In this document: piece after piece, positions 15,341-23,757 of the stretch | Layout: every line of letters starts with the position of its first letter | Position numbering within the stretch: position 1 is the stretch's first letter | Source: Candidatus Delongbacteria bacterium | Lineage (GTDB): Bacteria; CAIWAD01 | Direction of reading: 5' to 3' | Assembly (NCBI GenBank): GCA_020634015.1 | Contig: JACKCN010000006.1 | Coordinates: 62,001-126,000 of the forward strand | DNA length: 64,000 bases | The notes under the pieces: generated by a model | Databases searched by the model: none | What the model was told of the DNA's origin: nothing | Seen by the model: only the letters and a program-made list of their open reading frames with translations | Made by a program: the position numbers and the translations under genes

Positions 15341-15991
15341 ATGAGCACTCCACTTCAGTCGGTTGAAATGCGCATTCTCGGAGCTCTCATCGAGAAGCGT
15401 CTTTCCACACCCGAGTACTACCCGCTGACCGCCAACAGTCTGCAGGCGGCCTGCAACCAGAAGTCGAACCGGGATCCCGTTCTGGAGCTGGATGCCACCC
15501 AGGTGGAGCAGGGGCTCGCATCCCTGCGCGCCCGCCAGCTGGTGAGCGCGGTCAGCGGAGCGGGCCAGCGCTCCGGCAAGTACATGGAGACCTTCTGCGA
15601 GCGCAATGCACTCAATCCGCGCGAGCAGGCCCTGCTGGCCGAATTGCTTCTGCGTGGCCCCCAGACTCCCGGTGAACTGCGCTCGCGTTCCTCGCGCATG
15701 GCCGAATTGGGCAGTCTGGACGAGGTGCACGCGCTGCTGGACTCGCTGGCCAATCGGGACATACCCTTCGTGCATCAGATGGATCGTCTGCCCGGCAAGT
15801 CCGAACGCCGCTGGTGCCAGCTGCTGGGTGGAATGGTGGAGGAGGCTGGAGCCAGCGACCCGCCGGCTCCCGCGCTGGGGGCGCCCTGGACCGAGGAGCT
15901 GGACGAGCTGCGCTCGCACGTGCAGGATCTGCAGCAGCAATTGGCTGCGCTGCGTGACGAGTTCGCCCGATTCAAAGTGCAGTTCGAGTAG
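15341..15991 (+). CDS. YceH family protein (DUF480)
   Basis: A 216-residue protein of the YceH family, built from two winged-helix domains. The start VEMRILGALIEKRLSTPEYYPLTANSL is the family signature; NQKSNRDPVLEL and the second-domain ALLAELLLRGPQTPGELRSR follow as expected. The C-terminal 40 residues form a coiled coil (EELDELRSHVQDLQQQLAALRDEF). Its role is not established; DNA binding is inferred from fold. It is monocistronic, converging on mprF. AAAGGAA precedes the ATG. Confidence 0.88.
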   Translation: MSTPLQSVEMRILGALIEKRLSTPEYYPLTANSLQAACNQKSNRDPVLELDATQVEQGLASLRARQLVSAVSGAGQRSGKYMETFCERNALNPREQALLAELLLRGPQTPGELRSRSSRMAELGSLDEVHALLDSLANRDIPFVHQMDRLPGKSERRWCQLLGGMVEEAGASDPPAPALGAPWTEELDELRSHVQDLQQQLAALRDEFARFKVQFE

Positions 15992-16030
15992 CGGGAGCAA
16001 GCCGACGGGACCCGGAAGGCCCGCACACGG

Positions 16031-18631
16031 TCAGTGGAAGATCCGGGTCAGGCCGCCAGCGGACAGGGCCGCGATGTCCGTGAGCACCAAGGGCAGGGCC
16101 AGTCCGCCCGGGTAGGCCAGATAGCGGGCTTCCCACTCCGGGTGGAACTTCTGCTTGTAGGCCCGCAGGCCTTCGAAATTGTAGAAGGCGTCGCCGTGCC
16201 GGTAGACGAAACGTCCCGCGGGCGACCACAGTTTCGAGAAGGGCGAGGGTTCCAGCCCCGAGAGTGGGGCCATTCCCAGATTGAAGACCCGGTATCCCCG
16301 GGCCTGGCTCCAGAGCATCAGGTGGGCGAACAGGGCGTCCATCAGTCCATTGGGGGCATCGTCGGCAAAGCGCATCAGATCCACGGACATTTCTTCGTGA
16401 TCCGCGCCCGGAAGAAGATTGCTGAAGGCCAGGATCCGGCCCTCCTGCTCCAGGACGGCCACCGGCAGGCGGGTGAGGTAGTCCCGACTGAAACACCCCA
16501 GCGAAAAGCCCTTTTCGCTTGCCGATTTCCGCGTCAACCATTGTGAGGACACGCTCTCCAGGGCATCCAGCGCCTCAGCGACTTCCGACTCAGGAATCAC
16601 GCGGAATCCAATGCCCAGGCGTTCGCAGCGGTTCAGCACCGTACGCAACTCACGGTAGCGTCCACCCTGCAGGGTAAAACCCTCCAGCGGCACACGGGCT
16701 TCGTCCCCCAGTTTCACCAGCGCCATGCCCAGGTCCGCGTAATGCGAGAGTCGGGAGCCCTGGACCTGGTAGAACACAGGGCGTCCGCCCCAGTCATGGA
16801 CCTGCTCCACGAAGGCCCGGACCAGAGCGGGAGCCGATTCCAGTGGGCCGACCGGATCGCCCAGTGCGGCCCAGGTTCGGCCGTGCACGCCATACATCAC
16901 GAAGGCATCCTGATTGGGGCTGAAGAGCAGAGCCTTGTCGCGCACCAGCGCCAGCCAGCCCTGTGTGCCCGACTGAGTCTGGATCACGGCGCGCGCGCGG
17001 TCCAGCTCCGCGTCGTCCGGCAGGCGGATGACGCGCTTGAGGGGGCGCAGCAATCTCCAGCTCGCGAATCCCAGCAGGGTCACGGCGGCTCCCACGCTGG
17101 CGCGCAGGAATCGGGGCGCGTCCTGGTCCAGGGCGACCTTCCACCAGAGCGTGTCACTGTACTCCACGTGCCGGTAGGCGAAGGCCCCCAGCCAGAGCGA
17201 ACTCAGCAGCGCGCCGCCGATGGCCAGGATCCAGGCCCGGGTGAAGCGGGTTTCCGCGATGTCCGCCCTGCGGTCGAAGAAGGCCCGGCTTGGGATGAAG
17301 GCCGCCAGCATCAGTCCCAGCAACACAGCCTCTTCCCAGTCGCCCGCCTTGAGCAGGGACATCACAATCCCGGCCGCCAACAGCGCGATCGCCAGGAAAT
17401 AGGCACTGCGCAGCCGCCTGGAGACGGCCTGGGCCAGCAGAAGAAGTCCCACACCCAGGATGCTTGCCAGAAAGTGTGACAGATCCAGCAGCTCTTCCGG
17501 CAGCAGCCTGGACATCGCCAACAGGCGCGAATGCTCGGCTGGGGTGGCTCCCGAAAGCAGCAGAATGAGCCCGGCGGCAAAGCAGAACACGGCCAGCACC
17601 CGGGGGGCCAGCAAGGCGGAGGTCTGCCCGAGCGAGCGCCCCAGAACCGCCAGACGGGACCGGTGCTGGCGCAATTCGTCGCTCAGCAGCACCAGCAATG
17701 CGGTGGCCAGAGGCAAGGCGTAATACACCAGCCGGTAGAGCAGCAGCGAGGCCAGCAGGCTTTCGCTGGGCACCTGCGACCCCAGCAGGGCCAGCAGGCT
17801 GCCTTCGAAGACGCCCAGCCCTCCCGGCACATTGCTGGCCACACCAAGGAACTGCGCGGCCAGAAAGGCTCCCAGAACCGTCGTGAATGGCGGCCCCCCC
17901 GCGGGAAGCAACGCGGCCAGCACCGACGCCGCCAGCAGCCAGTCCGTCGAGGAGAGCGCCAGTTGAGCCAAAGCTCGCGGCAGCCCCGGAAGGCGCACGC
18001 GAAAGGAACCGATCACCAGCTCTTCGCGGCGAGTTGCGTTGACCGCCAGGTAGGCTCCCACGAGTGCCAGCATCAGCAGCCCCAGAAGACGAGCGCTCAA
18101 TTGGCCCAGGCCTTCTTCGAGCTGAAGGGAGGAGTGGAACAGCAGACTGATGCTTCCCAGACTCAGCAATCCCAGCCAGTATCCCGCGGAGTTGAAGGCC
18201 ACCAGCCAGGCCAGGTTTCCGGCTCCCAGGCCCCAGCGCGAGAAGAAGCGGTGTCTCACGGAAGTGCCCGAAAGCAGGGCGAAGCCCACATTGTTGCTGA
18301 TCGAATAGGCAACCAGCGAGGCCAGCATCACGCGCCAGCGGCGCACGCGCAGACCCAGCCAGCGGGTGCCCAGCAGGTCATTGCCGGACAGCACGAGGTA
18401 ATTGAGGGCCGTCAGCAGCAGGGCGAGCCAGAGGGCACGGGCTGGGATCCGGGTGAGTGCGGTGTGCAGATCGCGGTAGTGCAAACCCTGCAGTGTGCGA
18501 TGGAGGACGCCGGCGGCAAGCAGGAAGAGCAAGAGGGCCAGAAGGGGTGGACCGGCACTCCGCAGAATCGCCATGAAGGCCATCAGCGGTCCTGGTGTCG
18601 CCCGCCGGGGCTCGGACTGGTCCTGATTCAC
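16031..18631 (-). CDS. mprF: MprF-like phosphatidylglycerol lysyltransferase/flippase
   Basis: An 866-residue membrane protein. The first 540 residues hold at least twelve hydrophobic helices of the lysylphosphatidylglycerol flippase type. The last 330 residues are the cytosolic DUF2156 aminoacyl transferase domain: FVMYGVHGRTWAALGDPVGP, GFRVIPESEVAEAL, LGMAPLSGLE and the ending FKQKFHPEWEARYL-like block. MprF transfers an amino acid, usually lysine, from tRNA to phosphatidylglycerol and gives resistance to cationic peptides. A GTG at 18631 preceded by AGGAGAGGGCAGG is preferred; the ATG at 18583 is the alternative. Its amino acid specificity cannot be read from sequence. Confidence 0.85.
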   Translation of the reverse strand: MNQDQSEPRRATPGPLMAFMAILRSAGPPLLALLLFLLAAGVLHRTLQGLHYRDLHTALTRIPARALWLALLLTALNYLVLSGNDLLGTRWLGLRVRRWRVMLASLVAYSISNNVGFALLSGTSVRHRFFSRWGLGAGNLAWLVAFNSAGYWLGLLSLGSISLLFHSSLQLEEGLGQLSARLLGLLMLALVGAYLAVNATRREELVIGSFRVRLPGLPRALAQLALSSTDWLLAASVLAALLPAGGPPFTTVLGAFLAAQFLGVASNVPGGLGVFEGSLLALLGSQVPSESLLASLLLYRLVYYALPLATALLVLLSDELRQHRSRLAVLGRSLGQTSALLAPRVLAVFCFAAGLILLLSGATPAEHSRLLAMSRLLPEELLDLSHFLASILGVGLLLLAQAVSRRLRSAYFLAIALLAAGIVMSLLKAGDWEEAVLLGLMLAAFIPSRAFFDRRADIAETRFTRAWILAIGGALLSSLWLGAFAYRHVEYSDTLWWKVALDQDAPRFLRASVGAAVTLLGFASWRLLRPLKRVIRLPDDAELDRARAVIQTQSGTQGWLALVRDKALLFSPNQDAFVMYGVHGRTWAALGDPVGPLESAPALVRAFVEQVHDWGGRPVFYQVQGSRLSHYADLGMALVKLGDEARVPLEGFTLQGGRYRELRTVLNRCERLGIGFRVIPESEVAEALDALESVSSQWLTRKSASEKGFSLGCFSRDYLTRLPVAVLEQEGRILAFSNLLPGADHEEMSVDLMRFADDAPNGLMDALFAHLMLWSQARGYRVFNLGMAPLSGLEPSPFSKLWSPAGRFVYRHGDAFYNFEGLRAYKQKFHPEWEARYLAYPGGLALPLVLTDIAALSAGGLTRIFH

Positions 18632-19001
18632 GCCTGCCCTCTCCTGCTTGTGCGTCACGCGGTACTCGACCGGATCGGTTCTGGTTACGCAGAGTCCGCT
18701 AGGTCGCAGTGCCCGGCCCCGGTTCCCTGCACCAAGTGAGCAATGGCACGCGCCGCATGCAAGTCCACCCTGGACCACGCGCGGTTTCCTGCCCGGCTCA
18801 TGTCCTTCGCAATCCGGGCACATCCACGTTATATTCCGTCCCGCTGCCCAGCGAGGACTTGCCGGGCAGGCACCGGTTCACGCTTGCACGCCTGACCGCC
18901 GCGAGGCGGACACCCACAGCCGATCCAATACACAACGCGGATGCCCCGGGCCTGAGGTCAGGCAGCGTCGGGGACCATCCTGTCAATGGAAGGAGACCTT
19001 G
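18632..19001. other. Intergenic region mprF / TPR-like gene
   Basis: These 370 bases hold no supported gene. A possible plus-strand promoter is TTCGCA (18806-18811) with TATATT (18830-18835), spacer 18, which would give a leader of about 160 nt for the gene at 19002. Nothing else stands out. Confidence 0.4.
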
Positions 19002-19397
19002 ATGGAAGGAACAACCGGCCCGAACGGTCCGTCGCCATCCGTGACGCTTCAGCTCGAATCCCTGCTGAGCATGCAGCGCGAAGGCAGGTATGAGGATGTG
19101 CAGAATCGCTGCAAGGCACTCTACGAGTCCGAGAAGCACCAGATGGACAACGCCGCCGCGATCCTGAAGTGCTGGGCCAATGTGCTGGTCTGCCTGGGCA
19201 CCTACGACGTGGCCATCGGGCACTTCAAGCAAGCGTCCGAGCTGTTCGCCAACCGCGGCAACAACCAGGAATCCTGGTACTGCGCCGACGCCGCCCGCAC
19301 CGTCCAGGAGCGCGAAAGCCTGCCGGTTGAGTTCGTGGAGTTCGTGCGCACGACCAGTGGTGGCACCCTGGACTACCCGCGCAATTTTCCTCAGTAG
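19002..19397 (+). CDS. Small TPR-like helical protein, unknown function
   Basis: A 131-residue, mostly helical protein. Residues 15-105 show two or three TPR-like helix pairs, with LLSMQREGRYEDVQNRCKALYE and NVLVCLGTYDVAIGHFKQASELFANRG being the clearest, which suggests a protein-binding role. No signal peptide or enzymatic motif is seen. AGGAGA lies six bases before the ATG at 19002, which is preferred to an earlier in-frame start at 18648 that has no ribosome site. It converges on the DUF302 gene. Confidence 0.6.
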   Translation: MEGTTGPNGPSPSVTLQLESLLSMQREGRYEDVQNRCKALYESEKHQMDNAAAILKCWANVLVCLGTYDVAIGHFKQASELFANRGNNQESWYCADAARTVQERESLPVEFVEFVRTTSGGTLDYPRNFPQ

Positions 19398-19433
19398 AAT
19401 CCGGGGCAACCCGGCCGTTCGTGACCGCGTCCC

Positions 19434-19841
19434 TCAGGCCCCGTGCATCGTTTCCAGAATCCGGGACAGACTGCCCGACACCTTGCGGGCCACGTTTTCC
19501 AGCGTGGCATTCTGGACGAACCGGCTCATCATCAGCGGTTCCATGGCGGCCACGACACAATGATCCTCTTCCTGCCAGATCACCACGTTGCAGGGCAGCA
19601 GCACTCCGATCAGAGGTTCCACCTCCAGCACCTGGTGGGCCAGCGAGGGGTTGCAGGCACCCAGAATCAGGTATGGGGCGTGATCCAGATCCAGCTTCTT
19701 CTTCAGGGTCGCCTGCACATCGATCTCGGTGATCACACCGAAGCCCTCCTCCTGAAGCAGCTCGGTGACACGGGCAACGGCCTGCTCGAAAGGCAGCCGC
19801 GTGGTACTGCGCATGGCGAAGGGCGGAGTGGAATGGGACAT
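19434..19841 (-). CDS. DUF302 domain protein
   Basis: A 135-residue cytosolic protein made almost entirely of a DUF302 domain: FEQAVARVTELLQEEGFGVITEIDVQATLKKKL, YLILGACNPSLAHQVLEVEPLIGVLLPCNVVIW, then ending with LENVARKVSGSLSRIL. The GACNP and LPCN segments are the most conserved parts of the family. DUF302 proteins often accompany sulfur- or metal-stress genes, but their activity is unknown. The gene is divergent from an ArsR regulator whose promoter overlaps the intervening region, and a candidate operator lies between them. Confidence 0.88.
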   Translation of the reverse strand: MSHSTPPFAMRSTTRLPFEQAVARVTELLQEEGFGVITEIDVQATLKKKLDLDHAPYLILGACNPSLAHQVLEVEPLIGVLLPCNVVIWQEEDHCVVAAMEPLMMSRFVQNATLENVARKVSGSLSRILETMHGA

Positions 19842-19870
19842 CGGGGCCTCCGGAGAATGGACGATTCGGC

Positions 19871-19900
19871 TTGCATTTTACATAACCGAACAGTAATGTA
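19871..19900 (+). promoter_or_regulatory. arsR-type gene promoter with embedded operator
   Basis: TTGCAT (19871-19876) and TAATGT (19894-19899) are 17 bases apart. The spacer carries an inverted repeat TACATAAC-N6-GTAATGTA (19879-19900). The same 20-base element, 15 of 20 bases identical, sits in the same register in the promoter at 29801-29830. It is a good binding site candidate for the ArsR protein encoded just downstream. Confidence 0.65.
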
Positions 19901-19974
19901 GTGCCGGTCAGGGGCAAGCACAAGCCGATTTTCTCCGGACTTTGCTGGCCACCGCAATGCTGCAAGGACACCCG

Positions 19975-20331
19975 ATGAGCAATTCAACCCCAGCCGATTC
20001 CGCGGATTTCTACGAGAAGATCTCGGTGGTGCTCAAAGCCATGTCCGATCCTTTGAGGCTCAAGCTGCTGCACTGCCTGAAACAGGGCGAGTGCTGTGTG
20101 TCCGATCTTGTCGACCAGGCCGGAGGCTGCAGTCAGGCCAACGTGAGCAAGCATCTTGCGGTACTGCGCACGGCGGGTCTGGTCAAGGTGCGTCGCGAGG
20201 GACTGAACAGTTACTATTCGATTCGCGACCCGATCGTGTTCCAGATCTGCGATGCGGTCTGTGATTGCCTGCGCCGCCAGGTGGACAAGGATTCGGCCAT
20301 GCTGGGAGCCATTCAGGGCCTGGCTGGTTGA
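19975..20331 (+). CDS. ArsR-family repressor, possible thiol or metal sensor
   Basis: A 118-residue winged-helix repressor of the ArsR/SmtB family. MSDPLRLKLLHCL starts the fold and QANVSKHLAVLRTAGLVKVRREG (54-76) is the recognition helix and wing. Cysteines are C34, C40, C41, C52 and, in the last helix, C92, C96 and C98. A pair joining the second helix and the last helix is the arrangement used by persulfide sensors of the BigR/SqrR type, while clustered cysteines also suit metal sensing; I cannot choose. AAGGA precedes the ATG. It is divergent from the DUF302 gene and shares an operator sequence with the RND pump locus. Confidence 0.88.
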   Translation: MSNSTPADSADFYEKISVVLKAMSDPLRLKLLHCLKQGECCVSDLVDQAGGCSQANVSKHLAVLRTAGLVKVRREGLNSYYSIRDPIVFQICDAVCDCLRRQVDKDSAMLGAIQGLAG

Positions 20332-20471
20332 GAGGACTGGTTGAAGACCGGTCCGGTCTTCGACGGAAGAATCCCCCGGGCGGGTGCCGCCTGAGAGTGC
20401 AAGCCGATGTGATGTGATGAGTCCTGCGGCTCCCTTTCCGGATGGAGGGGAGCCATTTTCTTGGAGACCCG

Positions 20472-21113
20472 ATGATCGATCTGCAGATCGCCACGTTCAA
20501 TGCCGACAAACTGCGCGAGTTCAGCAACCTGCTGGAACCGGCGGGTTACCGTGTCCTGGGGGCCTCAGCCCTGCATGGATACAACGCCCCCGAAGAGACC
20601 GGCGCCACCCTGGCGGAAAACGCTCTGATCAAGGCGCGTGCCCTGCATCTCCGGACGGGGCAGATTGCCATTGCCGACGACACGGGCCTGTTCGTGGACG
20701 CGCTGGATGGCCAGCCGGGCGTGCATGCGGCACGTTTCGCCGGCCCCGGCTGCAGTTACGAGGACAACGTCCGCCTGCTGCTCGAGAAGCTGGTGGAGGT
20801 GCCCATGGACGAGCGCACCGCCCGCTTCGAAACGGTGATCGCCGTGGTGGGGCCCGAGATCGAGCATCTGCTGGTGGGTACCTGCGAAGGGCAGATCACG
20901 GAAGACGCCCATGGCACGCAAGGTTTCGGCTACGACCCCGTGTTCCAGCCCGATCGTCAGCAGCACACCTTCGCCGAGATGACTCTGGAGCACAAGAACT
21001 CGATCAGCCATCGCGGGCTGGCGCTTCAGGCCCTGCGGTCCTGGTTGATCACGCAGCGCCCTCCCGAAGACGTGGCCGGCGAAGACGCACCCGCAGAAGA
21101 CGTGGCCGGCTGA
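20472..21113 (+). CDS. rdgB: dITP/XTP pyrophosphatase (RdgB/HAM1)
   Basis: A 213-residue house-cleaning enzyme that hydrolyses deaminated purine triphosphates (dITP, XTP) to monophosphates. ATFNADKLREF (7-17) is the substrate-lysine region, ADDTGLFVDALDGQPGVHAARFAG is the catalytic block with the acidic DD pair, and GFGYDPVFQPD and SHRGLALQAL complete the family set. The ATG at 20472 has GGAG upstream and is preferred to one at 20442. The C-terminus carries a short repeated acidic tail (EDVAG twice), which is unusual and probably disordered. Confidence 0.95.
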   Translation: MIDLQIATFNADKLREFSNLLEPAGYRVLGASALHGYNAPEETGATLAENALIKARALHLRTGQIAIADDTGLFVDALDGQPGVHAARFAGPGCSYEDNVRLLLEKLVEVPMDERTARFETVIAVVGPEIEHLLVGTCEGQITEDAHGTQGFGYDPVFQPDRQQHTFAEMTLEHKNSISHRGLALQALRSWLITQRPPEDVAGEDAPAEDVAG

Positions 21114-21119
21114 GCCTTC

Positions 21120-22670
21120 TCAGCTCCTGCGTGGATCCGGTCCGTGGGCCTTGCCGAACAGCGGATTGGTGAGCGCGAAACCCTCGTCACAGGCCATTCT
21201 GGCCCGCAGCCAGCCCCGCTCGGGAACCACGGGCAGTGGACAGCTCCAGCGTTCGCTGTGGGGACGATGGCGCTGGATCACGCGCTCGCCTTCCGGCCCA
21301 CCTTCCAGCAGCTCCACACAGCGCACGAGTCCCAGACGACCGCCAGCCAGTGCCAGCAGCTCCCTGGGGCCGGCCTCCGTCGTGAACACGGGCGTGCCGT
21401 GTCCGTCCTGAAAACAGAGCACGGGCCCGTTGCCCAGCAGCACCCGCCCGGCACGCAATTCCTCCAGCACACGGTCCGGTGTGGGCTCGTCCGTCAGGAT
21501 GCCGCTGCGGTGCCTGCCGAAGAGATGTCCGCGATGGCTTCGCACGCCCAGCAGGGGCAGGGTCAGTTCGCGTCCCAGTGCGAAGTTGCCGTGGCTGTCG
21601 TTGCCGGCCAGCAGGACCCCCCGCCAGCCCTCGCTCCACAGCTTGCGCGCCTTGTCCAGACCCGCGGCCAGGCTTTTTCCATCCAGTCCATTCAGGGCCT
21701 GCCAGTGGCCCAGTTGGCGCAGTTCGGCCAGCGACCAGTCCCGGCGCCGCAGGAGCAGACCCTCGAGACGCCCGGGGGCTTCGCCGGGATGGGAGGCGAC
21801 TGCCAGCCCATGGTCCCCCATGGCCTCCAGGGCATCCAGCAGACTGTGTTCCGCACGGCGGAAGGGCAGGCCCTCGCCGTTGTCGCTGCTGCCGGCCAGG
21901 GGGCGGGGAGGAGCCAGCAGCAGCAGGTGCAGGATGCCCCCTTCCAGGCCGCCACAACTCAGTTCCTCGCCCAGCAGGATCCGTGCTCCACCCTCTGAGT
22001 TGAGCTGGAGTATCTCCCGCCGCAACCGGTGCCAGCGCGGCCAGGCGGGATCGCTGCCCATCCCGGGGCCCTCGCGATCGTCCAGATCATAACTGTGGTC
22101 CGTGACACAGAACCAGTCCAGGCCTCCCGCCCGGGCGGCGGACTTCAGCAGGGGCAGTGGCGGACCGAATTCCACCGGGTCGCGCGTGGCCGCACTGTGT
22201 ACCTGCAGATCGCCCCAGGCCAGTCCGGGCAGGCGAGGGTCGGGGCCGGGCGCCACCGTGATCCGCAGGGGATGCTCGGCGAAACCACGGGCAAGCTGGT
22301 TGCAGAAAGAGCGGGTCCGGCCGTGGCGCTCGGCCACGCCGTCGATCCAGAGGTCCCAGGTTCCGGGCTGTTGCGGCCGGAAGTGGCCCAGTTCCACGCC
22401 CGCCAGTTCCTCGCTCAACGACCAGTCGCCCCCGAGGGCCTGTTGGCCCGGGCGACCGTCGGGGTCCAGCCAACGCAGTCTGAGCGAGTGGATCCGGCAG
22501 GGAAAGAGGTGTGCATCACGCCAGACCATGAACAGGGGAAGGGGCTCGTCGGGCAGCAGCAGCCAAGGGGCATCGAGGTAGACTTCGGGCCAGTCCTGCC
22601 AGACCCGGCTGAATGCCGGACCCACGGGCGCATAATGCAGTTCGGCGTAGTGGTGGGGGCCGCCCCTCAT
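21120..22670 (-). CDS. PHP-domain metallohydrolase (CehA/McbA-like)
   Basis: A 516-residue protein with an N-terminal beta-rich region (residues 1-165, no match recognised) and a C-terminal PHP metal-dependent hydrolase domain. Metal ligands are visible in GDLQVHSAATRD, VTDHSYDLDD, LGEELSCGG, ASHPGE and LAGNDSHGN. Such CehA/McbA-type proteins act on phosphoesters or carbamate-like bonds; the substrate here is unknown. The ATG at 22670 overlaps the stop of the SDR gene by 4 bases, so the two are translationally coupled. Upstream in-frame extension to 23198 lies inside the SDR gene and is rejected. Confidence 0.8.
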   Translation of the reverse strand: MRGGPHHYAELHYAPVGPAFSRVWQDWPEVYLDAPWLLLPDEPLPLFMVWRDAHLFPCRIHSLRLRWLDPDGRPGQQALGGDWSLSEELAGVELGHFRPQQPGTWDLWIDGVAERHGRTRSFCNQLARGFAEHPLRITVAPGPDPRLPGLAWGDLQVHSAATRDPVEFGPPLPLLKSAARAGGLDWFCVTDHSYDLDDREGPGMGSDPAWPRWHRLRREILQLNSEGGARILLGEELSCGGLEGGILHLLLLAPPRPLAGSSDNGEGLPFRRAEHSLLDALEAMGDHGLAVASHPGEAPGRLEGLLLRRRDWSLAELRQLGHWQALNGLDGKSLAAGLDKARKLWSEGWRGVLLAGNDSHGNFALGRELTLPLLGVRSHRGHLFGRHRSGILTDEPTPDRVLEELRAGRVLLGNGPVLCFQDGHGTPVFTTEAGPRELLALAGGRLGLVRCVELLEGGPEGERVIQRHRPHSERWSCPLPVVPERGWLRARMACDEGFALTNPLFGKAHGPDPRRS

Positions 22671-23371
22671 CGCGGCAGGATCCGGGCCAGCAGCCGTCCC
22701 AGCCAGTTCGCGGAGCCCGCCGTGGCCGCTGGTGTGTCGTGCGTCGAGAGCAGGCGGGCCCAGGCGTCCGCGGCCATGGTATCGGGGTCGCCATCTCCGC
22801 GCCGTGGCCAGCTGGCGATCCGCACATCCTGCCCGGCGAGTTCCTCGTTCAGCTGGATCACGAAACGCTCGATCCAGTCCTGCCCAGCCCGGGCCAGTAC
22901 CTGCCTGGAATCGCTTGCCCCGGGCTCGGGCACGATCGCCAGAATGCGGGCCCAGCCGTGACCCACCATCGCCGGCCCCAGGCCGCGGCACAGCTGCAGC
23001 AGGCTGAGCTGGTTCAGTTGCAGCCAGTCGGCCTGGGTGATTGGGTCCTCGTCCAGAAAGGTGCCGTCCAGGCGGGAATTGGCGGCGTGGACCAGCAAGC
23101 GCACTCGCAGCGAGCGCTCGCGCAGATCCTGGAGCAGCAATTCGGCCCCGTTGGGCGACGCCAGATCCACGGGCAGCACCAGACAGCGTTCCCCGCACAG
23201 CTCACGAAGTTCCAGGGCCAGTGCATGCAGGGCGGGCTCGTCGCGCGAGGAGAGCAGCAGGCCCAGCCCGGCGGCAGCGGCCTTGCGGGCCATGGCTTTG
23301 CCCAGAGTGCCGCTGGCGCCCGTGATCAGGGCCCAGTCCCGGTTGTCGAAGACAGGTGGCGTGTGGTTCAT
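22667..23371 (-). CDS. Short-chain dehydrogenase-like protein, degenerate active site
   Basis: A 234-residue Rossmann protein. The NAD(P)-binding motif TGASGTLGKAMA is intact and the LLVHAAN segment matches the family NNAG position. The catalytic Ser-Tyr-Lys is not seen: where SDRs have YxxxK this protein has RQVLARAGQD, with no Tyr or Lys in register. It may be a nucleotide-binding or regulatory homologue. The ATG at 23371 is chosen although it lacks a clear ribosome site; a TTG at 23401 is the alternative. It is translationally coupled to the PHP hydrolase. Confidence 0.7.
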   Translation of the reverse strand: MNHTPPVFDNRDWALITGASGTLGKAMARKAAAAGLGLLLSSRDEPALHALALELRELCGERCLVLPVDLASPNGAELLLQDLRERSLRVRLLVHAANSRLDGTFLDEDPITQADWLQLNQLSLLQLCRGLGPAMVGHGWARILAIVPEPGASDSRQVLARAGQDWIERFVIQLNEELAGQDVRIASWPRRGDGDPDTMAADAWARLLSTHDTPAATAGSANWLGRLLARILPR

Positions 23372-23434
23372 GCGGGCGAAGCTAATGGATTGCAGGCGCA
23401 AAGAGAGACAGCGGAGTGCTGGATGTCGCGGCGA

Positions 23435-23467
23435 GGATGTCCCGGGGCTCGCGGCCCCGGGACATCC
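23435..23467. other. Strong 13-bp hairpin in the spacer before the RND operon end
   Basis: GGATGTCCCGGGG pairs perfectly with CCCCGGGACATCC around a 7-base loop. It lies between the SDR start (23371) and the end of the minus-strand pump operon (23639). No T-run follows on either strand, so it is not a classical terminator, but it could protect the 3' end of the operon mRNA. The rest of this 267-base spacer shows no supported gene. Confidence 0.5.
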
Positions 23468-23638
23468 CGTATCCGTTCAACTGCCCGGGCTTTCCGCTTT
23501 CTCAGTGGCTTGCGAAGCGGGCGCCTGTGTCCGGAAGTCCACGGCCGTCCAGCCTTCGGCAAGCGGGGACGCGCAGTCATCCGCGCGCGAGTCGTTGATG
23601 GCACAGTCCTGCTTCCCACCGGGAAGCATCGGGGAGCC

Positions 23639-23728
23639 TCAGGTGGGCACCCCCAGTTTCGGCAGCAACCAGCGCTGCAGGAACAACCAGGCAGCGATGA
23701 TGATGAGGATTTCCAGCAGGTCTTTCAT
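23639..23728 (-). CDS. 29-residue membrane microprotein
   Basis: The tiny frame encodes MKDLLEILIIIAAWLF followed by LQRWLLPKLGVPT, a single hydrophobic helix with a short amphipathic tail. It has an AAGGAA ribosome site eight bases before the ATG. It begins 29 bases after the DUF2892 gene and is in line with the pump operon, so it is probably the last cistron. No family is known to me. A role as a small subunit of the membrane complex is inference. Confidence 0.5.
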   Translation of the reverse strand: MKDLLEILIIIAAWLFLQRWLLPKLGVPT

Positions 23729-23757
23729 GCGGTTCCTTGTGATTCGGATGCGCAACA

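Noticed and set aside
18575..18823. N-terminal extension of the MprF-like protein to 18823
   Set aside because: The extra residues are unlike the family, and a good ribosome site precedes the GTG at 18631.
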